A stretch of DNA of 44,832 nt. Source: Thiomargarita sp. GTDB taxonomy: Bacteria > Pseudomonadota > Gammaproteobacteria > Beggiatoales > Beggiatoaceae. The position numbers and the translations under genes were made by a program. Shown here piece after piece: positions 1-9,525 of this stretch. Position 1 is the stretch's first letter, and every line of letters begins with the position of its first letter. Under the pieces are notes generated by a model. The model did not search any database. It saw only the letters and a program-made list of their open reading frames with translations, and was not told the DNA's origin. The stretch covers positions 1-44,832 of the forward strand of contig DYPD01000017.1 of assembly GCA_020720115.1 (NCBI GenBank), in the 5' to 3' direction.

Positions 1-181
1 TGTTTCTACAGCACTATTACTTTCTTAGTGCAATTGAACCACCTTAACAGGGCTGCTGAGCTGCTAGCAAAAAGTTTATATAATCGTATTCGTCACAACG
101 TCTTGGGTTCATGTGAATAGTATAAATTTTTTAGCAACTGCGTAACTCCTATGCTTATAGAGAATTTTCGATTTTGCCGCA

Positions 182-2038
182 TTAATGCACGAAGCTGCCG
201 CTGTAGGCGACCGTCAGCAGTTCGCGGATTTCGGCAACTAATTCTTCATGTGAGCAAGTGCCTTTTTGCAAAACGGCTTGAAAGCTGTGGGTTAGCAGTT
301 GTTTGTCATACTGGCTCACGTCTTTGGCGGTCATGATGACGACCGGCACATTTTGGCAATCCTCAATGCGGCGCAGATAGGTGACAAATTCAAAACCGCT
401 CATTTCAGGCATGAGTAAATTCAGCAAAATGAGATCGGGTTTTTCGGTGTTGAGGCTGTGTAGTGCTCGCATTCCGCTGTCTGAACTTTTAACCCGCCAG
501 CCAGCGCGTTGCAAGATGGCGCAGAGCATTTCGCGGGTGGTCTCATCCTCATCCACCACCAGCAGTAGCGGCGGTGTGCTGTCATCCGATGGCGCATGAC
601 GGCGCTGGGGATTGGTCAAATAATCTACTGCGTCTTCCAGGGTGTCTTTAGGCGAACGAATAAAGCGTTTGGCGATGTTTGCCAACTGGTCGCGGGTTAC
701 GGGTTTAAGCAGAAAATCTGCTGCGCCAAATTCGGCGGCGGTACTTTTGTCATCTACCATAGTCAGCATGACGACGGGAATTTGCCTTAACAAGAGGTCA
801 TTTTTCAAGGCAGAAAGCACCATCCAGCCGTCCATGTCGGGCATCATGACATCCAGGGTGATCAAATGAGGACGCCATTCGCGGGCTTGCTGCAAGCCGA
901 TTTCGCCGTTTTCCGCCAGCATGACTTGGTAGTTCAACGCCAACAAGTGGGTGCGCAAAATGTCGCGGGTGTTTTTGTCATCGTCAATCACCAGCACGCG
1001 GTGAGGTTCTGCGCCAGCCACTGTGTCGGGCGCTTGCAATGCCTGAGTAGTATTAGCTAACTCCTTGAGCATTGAGGAGTTTTCTTCTAGTTTGCGGCTG
1101 GGTAGGCGGATCGTGAAGCTGCTGCCTATACCCGGCACGCTCTGTAACTGAATGTGCCCGCCGAGCATTTCGACGAAGTGCTTAGTCAGCGCCAGCCCCA
1201 AACCTGTGCCACCGTATTTGCGTGTAGTGCCTGCATTTTCTGCCTGAATAAAGGGCTTAAACAGCTTTTGTTGTTGTTCTTGAGTCATGCCAATACCAGT
1301 GTCTTCCACCTTGAACAGAATCCAGTCTTCGGTATCTCCCAGTTCGCGCCACAGGGTTAAAGTAATCATGCCCTGTTGGGTGAATTTGCTGGCGTTACTG
1401 AGTAAATTGAGCAAACTTTGGCGCAGTTTGGTCAGGTCTGACACCATATAACCTGGGTCTTGCGGGGCTTTAACTTGCAAATGGTTGTCATTTTTCTCCA
1501 TCAAGGGCTTGGCGGTAACGCTGATTTCATCCACCAGCGTACGGAGCTCAAAGGGTTCAAAAAACACTTCCATTTTGCCCGCTTCGATTTTGGAAATATC
1601 TAAGATGTTATTAATCAAATCAAGCACTTGCCTGCCAGATACATGGATTTTTTGTAAATCCGCTACCATGCTCTGCGCTGCTAGTTCTTCGGCTTCTTCC
1701 TTGAGTATTTCACTGTAGCCAATCACCGCATTGAGCGGTGTGCGCAATTCGTGGCTTATGCCCGCAATAAACTGGCTTTTGGCTAAACTGGCTTGTTCTG
1801 CATCCATGCGCTGTTGCTGCAAAGTGGCTAATTGCTGTTGATACGCACTGAGTGCAGACGCCAAGGGGCGCCATAAAAAAACGTAACCCAACAGCGGCTG
1901 CACTAGGAGTAATAGTGCGGTGGCGAGCGTAGCGTCTAAGCGCCAGTGGAACAGCCCGCCGCACAGCGCAGTAGTCAGGCTAAAACGCAACAGGGCAAAT
2001 AATAGCGAAGGAAATGGGACCGGCTTGCTGGATGACAT
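182..2038 (-). CDS. Hybrid sensor histidine kinase (TM region, HisKA, HATPase_c, two C-terminal receiver domains)
   Basis: H-box 'FIAGISHELRTPLNAVIGYSEIL', N-box 'NLLSNASKFT', G boxes 'VEDTGIGM' and 'GGTGLGLALTKHFVEMLGG'; REC1 'LITLDVMMPDMDGW', REC2 'LILLNLLMPEMSG'. The ORF extends to 2152, but the internal Met at 2038 (MSSSKPVPFP...) precedes the hydrophobic segment and is the more likely start. Confidence 0.9.
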   Translation of the reverse strand: MSSSKPVPFPSLLFALLRFSLTTALCGGLFHWRLDATLATALLLLVQPLLGYVFLWRPLASALSAYQQQLATLQQQRMDAEQASLAKSQFIAGISHELRTPLNAVIGYSEILKEEAEELAAQSMVADLQKIHVSGRQVLDLINNILDISKIEAGKMEVFFEPFELRTLVDEISVTAKPLMEKNDNHLQVKAPQDPGYMVSDLTKLRQSLLNLLSNASKFTQQGMITLTLWRELGDTEDWILFKVEDTGIGMTQEQQQKLFKPFIQAENAGTTRKYGGTGLGLALTKHFVEMLGGHIQLQSVPGIGSSFTIRLPSRKLEENSSMLKELANTTQALQAPDTVAGAEPHRVLVIDDDKNTRDILRTHLLALNYQVMLAENGEIGLQQAREWRPHLITLDVMMPDMDGWMVLSALKNDLLLRQIPVVMLTMVDDKSTAAEFGAADFLLKPVTRDQLANIAKRFIRSPKDTLEDAVDYLTNPQRRHAPSDDSTPPLLLVVDEDETTREMLCAILQRAGWRVKSSDSGMRALHSLNTEKPDLILLNLLMPEMSGFEFVTYLRRIEDCQNVPVVIMTAKDVSQYDKQLLTHSFQAVLQKGTCSHEELVAEIRELLTVAYSGSFVH

Positions 2039-2243
2039 ACCTAGTAGGCTCTTTATAGGTGATGGAATGATTTGAAAACAGTATACTGCGCCCCGCCAGA
2101 AACTGCATTTTTGCGCTATCAAATTTGATGCAACTATTTGTATTTTAAGCACTTAATCAATATCCCCGAGAGCAGTTTCAGGCGGAGCGCAGTACAACAG
2201 CGGTTACTGCGTGTTTATTTTACTTTATCTTAAACTCTGCCTT

Positions 2244-3614
2244 ATGCCCCCCATTAATTTGCAAACCTTTGATAATAATCATCAATTCGTTGCCTGGTTT
2301 CGCCACGCTTCGCCCTATATTCACACCCATCGCGGCAAAACCTTTGTGCTTTCATTTGAAGGCGCAGCAGTGTCTAGTCACAATTTCCGCCATCTCATGC
2401 ACGATATTGCCCTGTTGCACAGCTTAGGTATTCGCCTGGTGCTGGTACATGGTACTCGCCAACGCATTGAGCGCAATTTGCAAGAGCGGGATATTAAACA
2501 ACAGTATGCCGAAGGAATGCGGATTACCGACGGAGAATCGTTAGAGCAGGTCAAAGCTGCTTGCGGACAGATTACCTCAGACATTCGTGCGCTCTTGTCT
2601 ATGGGCTTAAGCCATTCGCCGCAAAGCTATGCCAATATCCGTGTTGTCGGCAGCAATTTTGTCACCGCCAAGCCGCTGGGCGTGCGCGACGGCGTGGATT
2701 TCATGCACACGGGCGTGGTGCGGCGGGTAGACAAAGCTGGCATCATTGAGCAATTGGACAATCAATGCGTGGTGCTGGTGTCGCCGTTGGGGTATTCGCC
2801 GACCGGCGAAATATTCAATTTATCGGTGGAAGACGTGGCAACTTCGGTGGCGATTGCGTTGCAAGCCCACAAATGGCTGTGTTTAACTGAAGTCAACGAA
2901 CCCATGAGCGAAGATGGCTATTTGACTTTGCAAGAAGCGCAGGCGTTGGTGGAAACCCGCCAAGACGCTGAGAGTTTTCGGCAATTGCGCAACGCTATTC
3001 GTGCTTGTGAAAATGGCGTCGAGCGCGTCCACCTGATTAAGCGCAACATTGACGGCGGCTTGTTGTTAGAACTCTTCAGCCGCGACGGGGTGGGCACTAT
3101 GGTCAGCCGCGATCCCTTTGAAAATCTGCGCCAGGCAAGCATTGACGACATCGGCGGTATTCTCAGTCTCATCACCCCCTTAGAACAAGAAGGCATTCTG
3201 GTCAAGCGCCCGCGTGACAAGCTGGAAGCGGAAATTCACCGCTTTATTGTGCAAGAACGCGACGGCGCTATCGTCGCTTGCGCCGCGCTCTATCCGTACA
3301 CTGAAGATCGAGCAGCGGAATTAGCCTGTCTGGTAGTCAGCCCGCACTATAAAGGACAAAGACGCGGCGACGCTTTACTGGCGTTTATGGAGCAAGAAGC
3401 CCTGCAAGTCGGCATTAACCGCCTGTTTGTGCTGACCACGCACACCGCGCAGTGGTTTCAAGAACGCGGTTTTGTGCCCGCCGATTTAGACACCTTGCCG
3501 GTAGACAGACGCCGCCTCTACAACCATCAGCGGCAATCAAAAGTCTTTTTTAAGCCATTGGAATTCAAAGATAAAGCGTCCCTAAATGGCAACCAAACCC
3601 TGGCGGCATTCTAG
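2244..3614 (+). CDS. argA: N-acetylglutamate synthase (amino-acid kinase fold plus GNAT domain)
   Basis: 'FVAWFRHASPYIHTHRGKTFVLSFEGAAV', 'LVLVHGTRQRIE', C-terminal GNAT 'ELACLVVSPHYKGQRRGDALLAFMEQEA'. ORF track starts at 2211; MPPINLQTF at 2244 is the likely start. Confidence 0.95.
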   Translation: MPPINLQTFDNNHQFVAWFRHASPYIHTHRGKTFVLSFEGAAVSSHNFRHLMHDIALLHSLGIRLVLVHGTRQRIERNLQERDIKQQYAEGMRITDGESLEQVKAACGQITSDIRALLSMGLSHSPQSYANIRVVGSNFVTAKPLGVRDGVDFMHTGVVRRVDKAGIIEQLDNQCVVLVSPLGYSPTGEIFNLSVEDVATSVAIALQAHKWLCLTEVNEPMSEDGYLTLQEAQALVETRQDAESFRQLRNAIRACENGVERVHLIKRNIDGGLLLELFSRDGVGTMVSRDPFENLRQASIDDIGGILSLITPLEQEGILVKRPRDKLEAEIHRFIVQERDGAIVACAALYPYTEDRAAELACLVVSPHYKGQRRGDALLAFMEQEALQVGINRLFVLTTHTAQWFQERGFVPADLDTLPVDRRRLYNHQRQSKVFFKPLEFKDKASLNGNQTLAAF

Positions 3615-3616
3615 TC

Positions 3617-4564
3617 ATGCAAGGGCTTTGGTTAGCGCAGCAACAGCTACGCTGGCGCGACGATTTACCTAACCCACAGCCCGCGCCTGGCGAAGCCCTG
3701 GTGCGCGTGCGCATGGTTGGCATCTGCGCAACAGATTTGCACCTGTGTCGCGGCTATTATCCGTTTACCGGCATTTTGGGGCATGAATTTGTCGGCGAAC
3801 TGGTCACGCCAGCCGCCCGTGCTGGGCAGCGCGTAGTCGGCGAAATCAATTTAGGCTGTGGACAGTGCGAACTCTGTCGCCAGGGGTTGGGCAAACATTG
3901 TGCGCAACGTCGGGTGTTAGGCATCAAAAACTATCCAGGCGCTTGTGCACAATACCTGTGTTTGCCGTTGGAAAATCTGCATCCCGTGCCCGACGCAGTA
4001 CCCGACACCCAGGCGGTTTTTACCGAACCCTTGGCGGCGGCGCTGGAAATTTTGCAACAGCAGATGCCAACGCCGCAGCAGCGCGTACTAATCATAGGCG
4101 CAGGTAAACTCGGACAACTCATTGCCCAAGTGCTGCGTCTAACCGGTTGCGATCTACAGGTTTGCGCCCGCTATCCGCAGCAACAAGCCCTACTGCAACG
4201 CCTAGGAATCCCCAGCCTGACAGAAACGGCACTGCCGCAACGCCACTGGGATATGGTCATTGAAGCCACAGGCGCACCCGCTGGACTGGCGCTGGCATTA
4301 CAAAGTGTGCGCCCGCGTGGTACGCTGGTGGTAAAAAGCACCTTTGGCGGCAACGTCACCCTACCCCTGGCGCAATTGGTGGTAGACGAAATCCGCCTTC
4401 AGGGTTCGCGTTGCGGTCCCTTCGCACCCGCTTTGCGCCTGCTGCAACAGGGTTTATTGCATCCCGAATGGCTGATTAGCCACCAATTGCCGCTGGCACA
4501 AGGCGAAACCGCTTTTGCATTAGCTGCCCAGCCAGGTGTCGGCAAAGTGCTGTTGCAGTTGTGA
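3617..4564 (+). CDS. Zinc-dependent alcohol dehydrogenase / MDR family protein
   Basis: 'GICATDLHLCRGYYPFTGILGHEFVGEL' and the structural-zinc cluster 'CGQCELCRQGLGKHC'; Rossmann motif 'VLIIGAGKLGQLIAQVL'. Confidence 0.88.
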   Translation: MQGLWLAQQQLRWRDDLPNPQPAPGEALVRVRMVGICATDLHLCRGYYPFTGILGHEFVGELVTPAARAGQRVVGEINLGCGQCELCRQGLGKHCAQRRVLGIKNYPGACAQYLCLPLENLHPVPDAVPDTQAVFTEPLAAALEILQQQMPTPQQRVLIIGAGKLGQLIAQVLRLTGCDLQVCARYPQQQALLQRLGIPSLTETALPQRHWDMVIEATGAPAGLALALQSVRPRGTLVVKSTFGGNVTLPLAQLVVDEIRLQGSRCGPFAPALRLLQQGLLHPEWLISHQLPLAQGETAFALAAQPGVGKVLLQL

Positions 4565-4628
4565 GAAAATGCCCCAATACAGCGGTAACCGCTTGAAATA
4601 ACCTCTAAAAATCCGCCGAGCCACCACC

Positions 4629-5624
4629 ATGAGCCACACAGCCACCCATTCCCTACACGCCGAACAACTCAAGCGCCTCGGTTTAGCCGTGCTGGACACC
4701 GAAGCCGCCGCCCTCAACGCCCTGCGCACGCGCATAGACGAGCACTTCGTCGCCGCCTGCGATTACCTGCTCGGTTGCCAAGGGCGCATCGTCGTCATCG
4801 GCATGGGCAAATCTGGGCACATCGGCGGCAAAATCGCCGCCACCCTCGCCAGCACCGGCAGCCCCGCCTTTTTCGTGCATCCAGGCGAAGCCAGTCACGG
4901 CGATTTAGGCATGATTATCAGCCGTGACGTCGTGTTGGCGCTGTCCAATTCCGGCGAAACCGACGAAATGCTCACCATTTTGCCGCTCATCAAACGCCTA
5001 GGCGTACCGCTCATCAGCATGACCGGCAACCCCCAATCCACACTGGCACAAGCCGCCAGCGTCAACATTGACGTCAGCGTCGAAAAAGAAGCCTGCCCAC
5101 TAGGACTCGCGCCCACCGCCAGCACCACCGCCGCCTTAGCGATGGGCGACGCCCTCGCTGTCGCGCTGTTAGAAAGCCGCGGCTTTTCCGCCGCCGACTT
5201 CGCCCGCTCCCATCCGGGCGGACGCCTCGGACGGCGCCTACTTTTGCGCGTCGAAGACCTCATGCACAGCGGCGACAAAGTGCCCCGCGTGCCGCTCGAA
5301 GCCAGCCTAGAACAAGCCCTACTAGAAATGACACGCAAAGGCTTAGGCATGACCGCCGTCATAGACGCCGAGCACAAAATTTGCGGCATCTACACCGACG
5401 GCGACCTGCGCCGCACCCTAGACGCCGGCATCAACGTCCACCAAGCCAGCATCCGCGAAGTCATGACCCCCGTTGGCAAAAGCATCCAAGCCGAACAACT
5501 TGCCGTAGACGCCCTAAGCCTCATGCAGCAACACAAAATCAGCGGCTTACTGGTAGTCAACACCGAACACACCCTCGTCGGCGCCCTGCACATGCACGAC
5601 TTACTACGCGCTGGCGTCGTCTAA
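4629..5624 (+). CDS. kdsD: Arabinose-5-phosphate isomerase (SIS domain plus two CBS domains)
   Basis: 'GRIVVIGMGKSGHIGGKIAATLASTGSPAFFVHPGEASHGDLGMI', 'ALSNSGETDEML', CBS pair at the C-terminus. Confidence 0.95.
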   Translation: MSHTATHSLHAEQLKRLGLAVLDTEAAALNALRTRIDEHFVAACDYLLGCQGRIVVIGMGKSGHIGGKIAATLASTGSPAFFVHPGEASHGDLGMIISRDVVLALSNSGETDEMLTILPLIKRLGVPLISMTGNPQSTLAQAASVNIDVSVEKEACPLGLAPTASTTAALAMGDALAVALLESRGFSAADFARSHPGGRLGRRLLLRVEDLMHSGDKVPRVPLEASLEQALLEMTRKGLGMTAVIDAEHKICGIYTDGDLRRTLDAGINVHQASIREVMTPVGKSIQAEQLAVDALSLMQQHKISGLLVVNTEHTLVGALHMHDLLRAGVV

Positions 5625-5637
5625 ACGGACACACCGC

Positions 5638-6627
5638 ATGACCCACCTACACCTGCTCATCCCGCATTTACAGACACTTGCCAGCTTACCCAACGCGCCC
5701 GCCCTGCCCGCCCTAGCGCGTTGGCTCAGCAAAGCCAATAACCAAACCGCCGCTGCCAGCCTAGAAACCAACCTAGCCGCCCTATTCGGCATCACCGCGC
5801 CGCTGCCCAGCGCCGCCCTCACCGCCCTAGCCGACTTCAACCTCACCCCCACAGAAGCCCAAAAACACCACTGGTTACGCGCCGATCCCGTCCATTTACG
5901 CGCCGATCAACAATTTTTACGCCTTTTCGACGCCAGCGTACTCAACATACAAGCCAGTGAATCCGCCGCACTCACACAACACCTCAACGCCTTCTACGCC
6001 AACGAAACCGACGCCCTAACCCTCACCGCCCCAGCGCCCACGCGCTGGTATGCTAAACTTACCCATCATCAACAACTGAACACCCACAGCCTAGAAAGCG
6101 TGCGCGGTCTACCCATCCACAACCACCTGCTTACCGGCGCCGACGCCCGCTGGTGGCACAGCCGCTGGACAGAAATCCAAATGCTCCTACACCAACACCC
6201 AATCAACAGCGCCCGCGAAACCAGCGGACAATTCAGCCTCAACAGCCTATGGTTCTGGGGCGAAGGGCAGCTCACCGCAGCGCCCACAAAACACTGGCAA
6301 CAGGTTTACAGCAACGACCCCTTAGCCATCGGCATCAGCCGCTGGAGCCAAACCCCACACAGCCCCCCACCAGAAACCGCCCAAGCCCTACTCGCCCAAG
6401 CCCCAGACGGCAGGCTACTGTGCCAGCTACCCCACGCCCAAAACACCCCAGAACAGCTAGAAGAACACTGGTTCGCGCCCCTCCTCACCGCCCTGCGCCA
6501 CAAACACCTACAAAGCCTCTGGCTCTACCCTGGCAACGGACGCAGTTACCAACTCACCGCCTATTACACAAACCGCTTCTGGAAACGCACCCACCCCTGG
6601 TTTACCCAACTTTGCCCAAATTCCTAA
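5638..6627 (+). CDS. RpfE-like / phosphoglycerate mutase-related regulatory protein
   Basis: 'HLHLLIPHL', 'HHWLRADPVHLRADQQFLRLFDASVLNI' resembles the RpfE-type family; 14 nt after kdsD on the same strand. Confidence 0.6.
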   Translation: MTHLHLLIPHLQTLASLPNAPALPALARWLSKANNQTAAASLETNLAALFGITAPLPSAALTALADFNLTPTEAQKHHWLRADPVHLRADQQFLRLFDASVLNIQASESAALTQHLNAFYANETDALTLTAPAPTRWYAKLTHHQQLNTHSLESVRGLPIHNHLLTGADARWWHSRWTEIQMLLHQHPINSARETSGQFSLNSLWFWGEGQLTAAPTKHWQQVYSNDPLAIGISRWSQTPHSPPPETAQALLAQAPDGRLLCQLPHAQNTPEQLEEHWFAPLLTALRHKHLQSLWLYPGNGRSYQLTAYYTNRFWKRTHPWFTQLCPNS

Positions 6628-6673
6628 ATTCACACAAAGAAACCACAGATTTTGTTCAAACAAAGAAAAACCC

Positions 6674-8236
6674 ATGAACACGCCAATGAAAGCATCCAAC
6701 CCCCAACGCCTTACCCAACAAAAAGGCATAGTGCTATTAATTCTAGCGAGTTTGTTGATTGTGGTTGGGGTCAGCAGCTATTTATTGGTTGCTAACAATG
6801 CCAGAATGCAAATAACGCATCAACAAACAATTGATTTAAAAACTAAAGAAGCTTTAGCAAGAGCAAAAAATGCTTTATTGGGTTTTGCTGCAACTTCTTA
6901 TGATGCTTATGACACACGACATTTTGGTTTATTACCTTGCCCAGATGTAGATGAAGGAACTTCATTACCTGAAGGCGCAGCACACGGCACTTGTGGAAGC
7001 AAGAATGTCAACGCAATAGGTCGTTTACCTTGGAGAACTTTAGGTATTGATGCACCTAAAGATGGAGCAAATGAATGTCTTTGGTATGCAGTATCCGGCT
7101 ATTACAAAAGTGCGAGTAGCACTAGCCGAACTGATATGCTTAATGAAGATATACATGGTTTATTTAGAATTTTTGCACATGATAGTAGCAACGCGCCACC
7201 ACAACTGGCGGGTAATCCGGCTAAAAATGCAGCTACACGGGCTGTTGCTGTCATTATCGCGCCTGGTTCTGCATTGAATGGACAAGATCGCAGTAATTTA
7301 GCAAACAATGTAGATATTTGTGGTGGCAATTACATAGCATCAAATTATTTGGATACCGACACTAACAGTGGAAAAAGCAATAACAGCGTCAGCACTTCAG
7401 CAAATACTATTGATGAATTTATCGGCGCATCACAAATGAATTTGCAGGATACATTTAATGATACATTGGCATATATTACAGCAGATGAAATTTTCGCTAT
7501 TATTAGGCAGCGTAGCGATTACCAAAATATAGTAGCATTAACAAACAAGTTGGCAGTTTGCTTAAAAAATTACGCTGAAAACAATTACAATCCTAATCCT
7601 ACTACTCCAAGTGTGTCAGAGGTTGATGTGAATGATCATCGCTTTCCTTGGCCAGCCCCTTTGATTTTAGCTGATTATCGGGATACAAACTTGTACATTG
7701 ATAGCAACACATTGACGCCGTTCAATGGGTTGTATATTGGGCATTTTCCTAGTACCTTAAATCTATCATTTGCACAATACAATGAAGCTCTTGTGCCAAT
7801 GGATGCAACAATAAAACCTATTAAAAATACAGCAGTTCCACAAAATTTTGTGCAGAACTGTTTAACCGCAACCGATCTTGTTGATTGGGCACATTGGAAA
7901 GATCATTTTTTTTATGCCGTAATTGATAAATATGCACCAGATCAAACCTCTGGTTCAACAGCATCAACCTGTGACTTATCTACCTGTTTTAAGGTTAATG
8001 AGGCAGAAAATGTAGTAGCAATGGTGTGGTTTAGTAACTCGGCATTACCCTTCGAGAGTCGTAATGCACCACCACCAGTAGAGGATACGGATACCAAACA
8101 AAATATAAACAATTACCTGGAGTATGATTTAATTAATAGAGTTTATACTTCTCGTGCCGAATCCAATGATAAAATTGTTTGTATTCAAAAAAACAGTGGT
8201 TCAAACATATTACTCGATCCAATTGATTGCTCATGA
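6674..8236 (+). CDS. Prepilin-like (minor pseudopilin, PilX/GspK-like N-terminus) large Cys-containing protein
   Basis: N-terminal 'QQKGIVLLILASLLIVVGVSSYLLV' resembles a type III signal peptide plus hydrophobic helix; 'HFGLLPCPDVDEG...GRLPWRTLGI' region resembles the next gene. Confidence 0.65.
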   Translation: MNTPMKASNPQRLTQQKGIVLLILASLLIVVGVSSYLLVANNARMQITHQQTIDLKTKEALARAKNALLGFAATSYDAYDTRHFGLLPCPDVDEGTSLPEGAAHGTCGSKNVNAIGRLPWRTLGIDAPKDGANECLWYAVSGYYKSASSTSRTDMLNEDIHGLFRIFAHDSSNAPPQLAGNPAKNAATRAVAVIIAPGSALNGQDRSNLANNVDICGGNYIASNYLDTDTNSGKSNNSVSTSANTIDEFIGASQMNLQDTFNDTLAYITADEIFAIIRQRSDYQNIVALTNKLAVCLKNYAENNYNPNPTTPSVSEVDVNDHRFPWPAPLILADYRDTNLYIDSNTLTPFNGLYIGHFPSTLNLSFAQYNEALVPMDATIKPIKNTAVPQNFVQNCLTATDLVDWAHWKDHFFYAVIDKYAPDQTSGSTASTCDLSTCFKVNEAENVVAMVWFSNSALPFESRNAPPPVEDTDTKQNINNYLEYDLINRVYTSRAESNDKIVCIQKNSGSNILLDPIDCS

Positions 8237-8246
8237 GACTAGAAAA

Positions 8247-9068
8247 ATGAAAAAAAGCAAAGGCTTTTCCTTAATTGAAATGGCAGTTGTTTTGATGATT
8301 GTTAGCCTATTATTAGGTAGCTTGTTAGTGCCAATTTCAACTCAGGTAAAAAATACTCGCTACAATGCAACCAAAGCTAAATTAGAAACTATTAGAGAAG
8401 CTCTAATAGGTTACTATTTAGCCAACAATAGATTTCCTTGTCCAGCAACACCAACCACTGCAAGCGCCTCGAATGAAAATGATGAGGCTTTTGCCGCTGG
8501 TGAAGACGCCAGCACGGGAATATGTAGCAAGCACTATGGTTTTTTGCCTTCCCGTGTATTAGGGTTGGATGGGTATAGAAATGATGATGGTTTACTGGTA
8601 GATAGTTGGAATTATCCATTTTTGTATGCAGTGTATTCCACGATTCAAGAAACGCCGCTTCCTAGTGGTTGCGATACTTCATCAGTTAATTATAAATGGG
8701 TATTTACTCAGAAGGATGGGTTATTGCCCGCTAATAACAAGCATGTTGGTTGTACCAGAGGAAATTTATTTGTTTGTCCTGACACACCTTGTGCGGCACC
8801 ATCTAATGCAAAAACGGCTGCTTATGTGAGCGTTATAGTGCTTTCTGCCGGAGAAAAACGGCAAAGAAAAACACCTTCAGCAAAAGAAAGTGAAAACCTT
8901 GGTAGCACTGTTGTGAGCCCTAATATTTCTGGTTTAACTTATTCCTACTCAGACGATCCGTATTTTGTTGCTGCCAAACATAATTCTAATGATTTTGATG
9001 ATCTTCTTATTTGGATTTCTCCCTACATTCTTTACAACCGTCTGGTGACGGCGGGGGTTTATCCTTAA
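8247..9068 (+). CDS. Type IV pilin-like protein with prepilin N-terminal methylation motif
   Basis: 'MKKSKGFSLIEMAVVLMIVSLLLGSLLVPI' is a canonical G|FxLxE prepilin motif; ORF track start 8154 is too far upstream and overlaps the previous gene. Confidence 0.8.
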   Translation: MKKSKGFSLIEMAVVLMIVSLLLGSLLVPISTQVKNTRYNATKAKLETIREALIGYYLANNRFPCPATPTTASASNENDEAFAAGEDASTGICSKHYGFLPSRVLGLDGYRNDDGLLVDSWNYPFLYAVYSTIQETPLPSGCDTSSVNYKWVFTQKDGLLPANNKHVGCTRGNLFVCPDTPCAAPSNAKTAAYVSVIVLSAGEKRQRKTPSAKESENLGSTVVSPNISGLTYSYSDDPYFVAAKHNSNDFDDLLIWISPYILYNRLVTAGVYP

Positions 9069-9525
9069 CTGTTTTGGTACATTTTGTTAAATATGTCAGT
9101 TATGTTGCATGGTAAAGCAATCCACTTTTGCACTTTTGGTTAAAGAGAAGTTGTCAGTCATATTTTATGGCGCATTATGTCGCTCATAGCCAAAAATGAC
9201 CGAGGTTGTTGAAAAACTGCAACTATAATTGGCAATATTGAAAAACGCTTTGTTTTTACTGCATTTTTTATCGGGATTTATGGGCTGTGCTGGGGCTACC
9301 GCTGGTCGTCATACACAGGAATAAACTGTGAATGAATGCTATTATTGGGGGGAGGAGAGAGTGGCATTCTGTTAGTGAGCACCTTACTATTTGGAGTATG
9401 GATGCAGGTAGGCATCTGTATTGGCTTTTTTAGGAAGGACGATGTTGGTATATCGTCTAGTGGTTTAGCCTGTTGCCTATTATCTCTTCAATGTCGAAAT
9501 TACAGTGAACCCAGGAGTAAATCTC

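Noticed and set aside
4895-5389. 164-aa antisense ORF over kdsD (and similar antisense ORFs throughout the ORF track)
   Set aside because: Overlaps a well-supported conserved gene on the opposite strand and shows no recognisable domain; shadow ORF.
9069-9525. Intergenic region with ORF 9336-9614 as a possible gene
   Set aside because: The ORF overlaps the DUF928-like start out of frame and has no recognisable features; treated as non-coding or promoter region.
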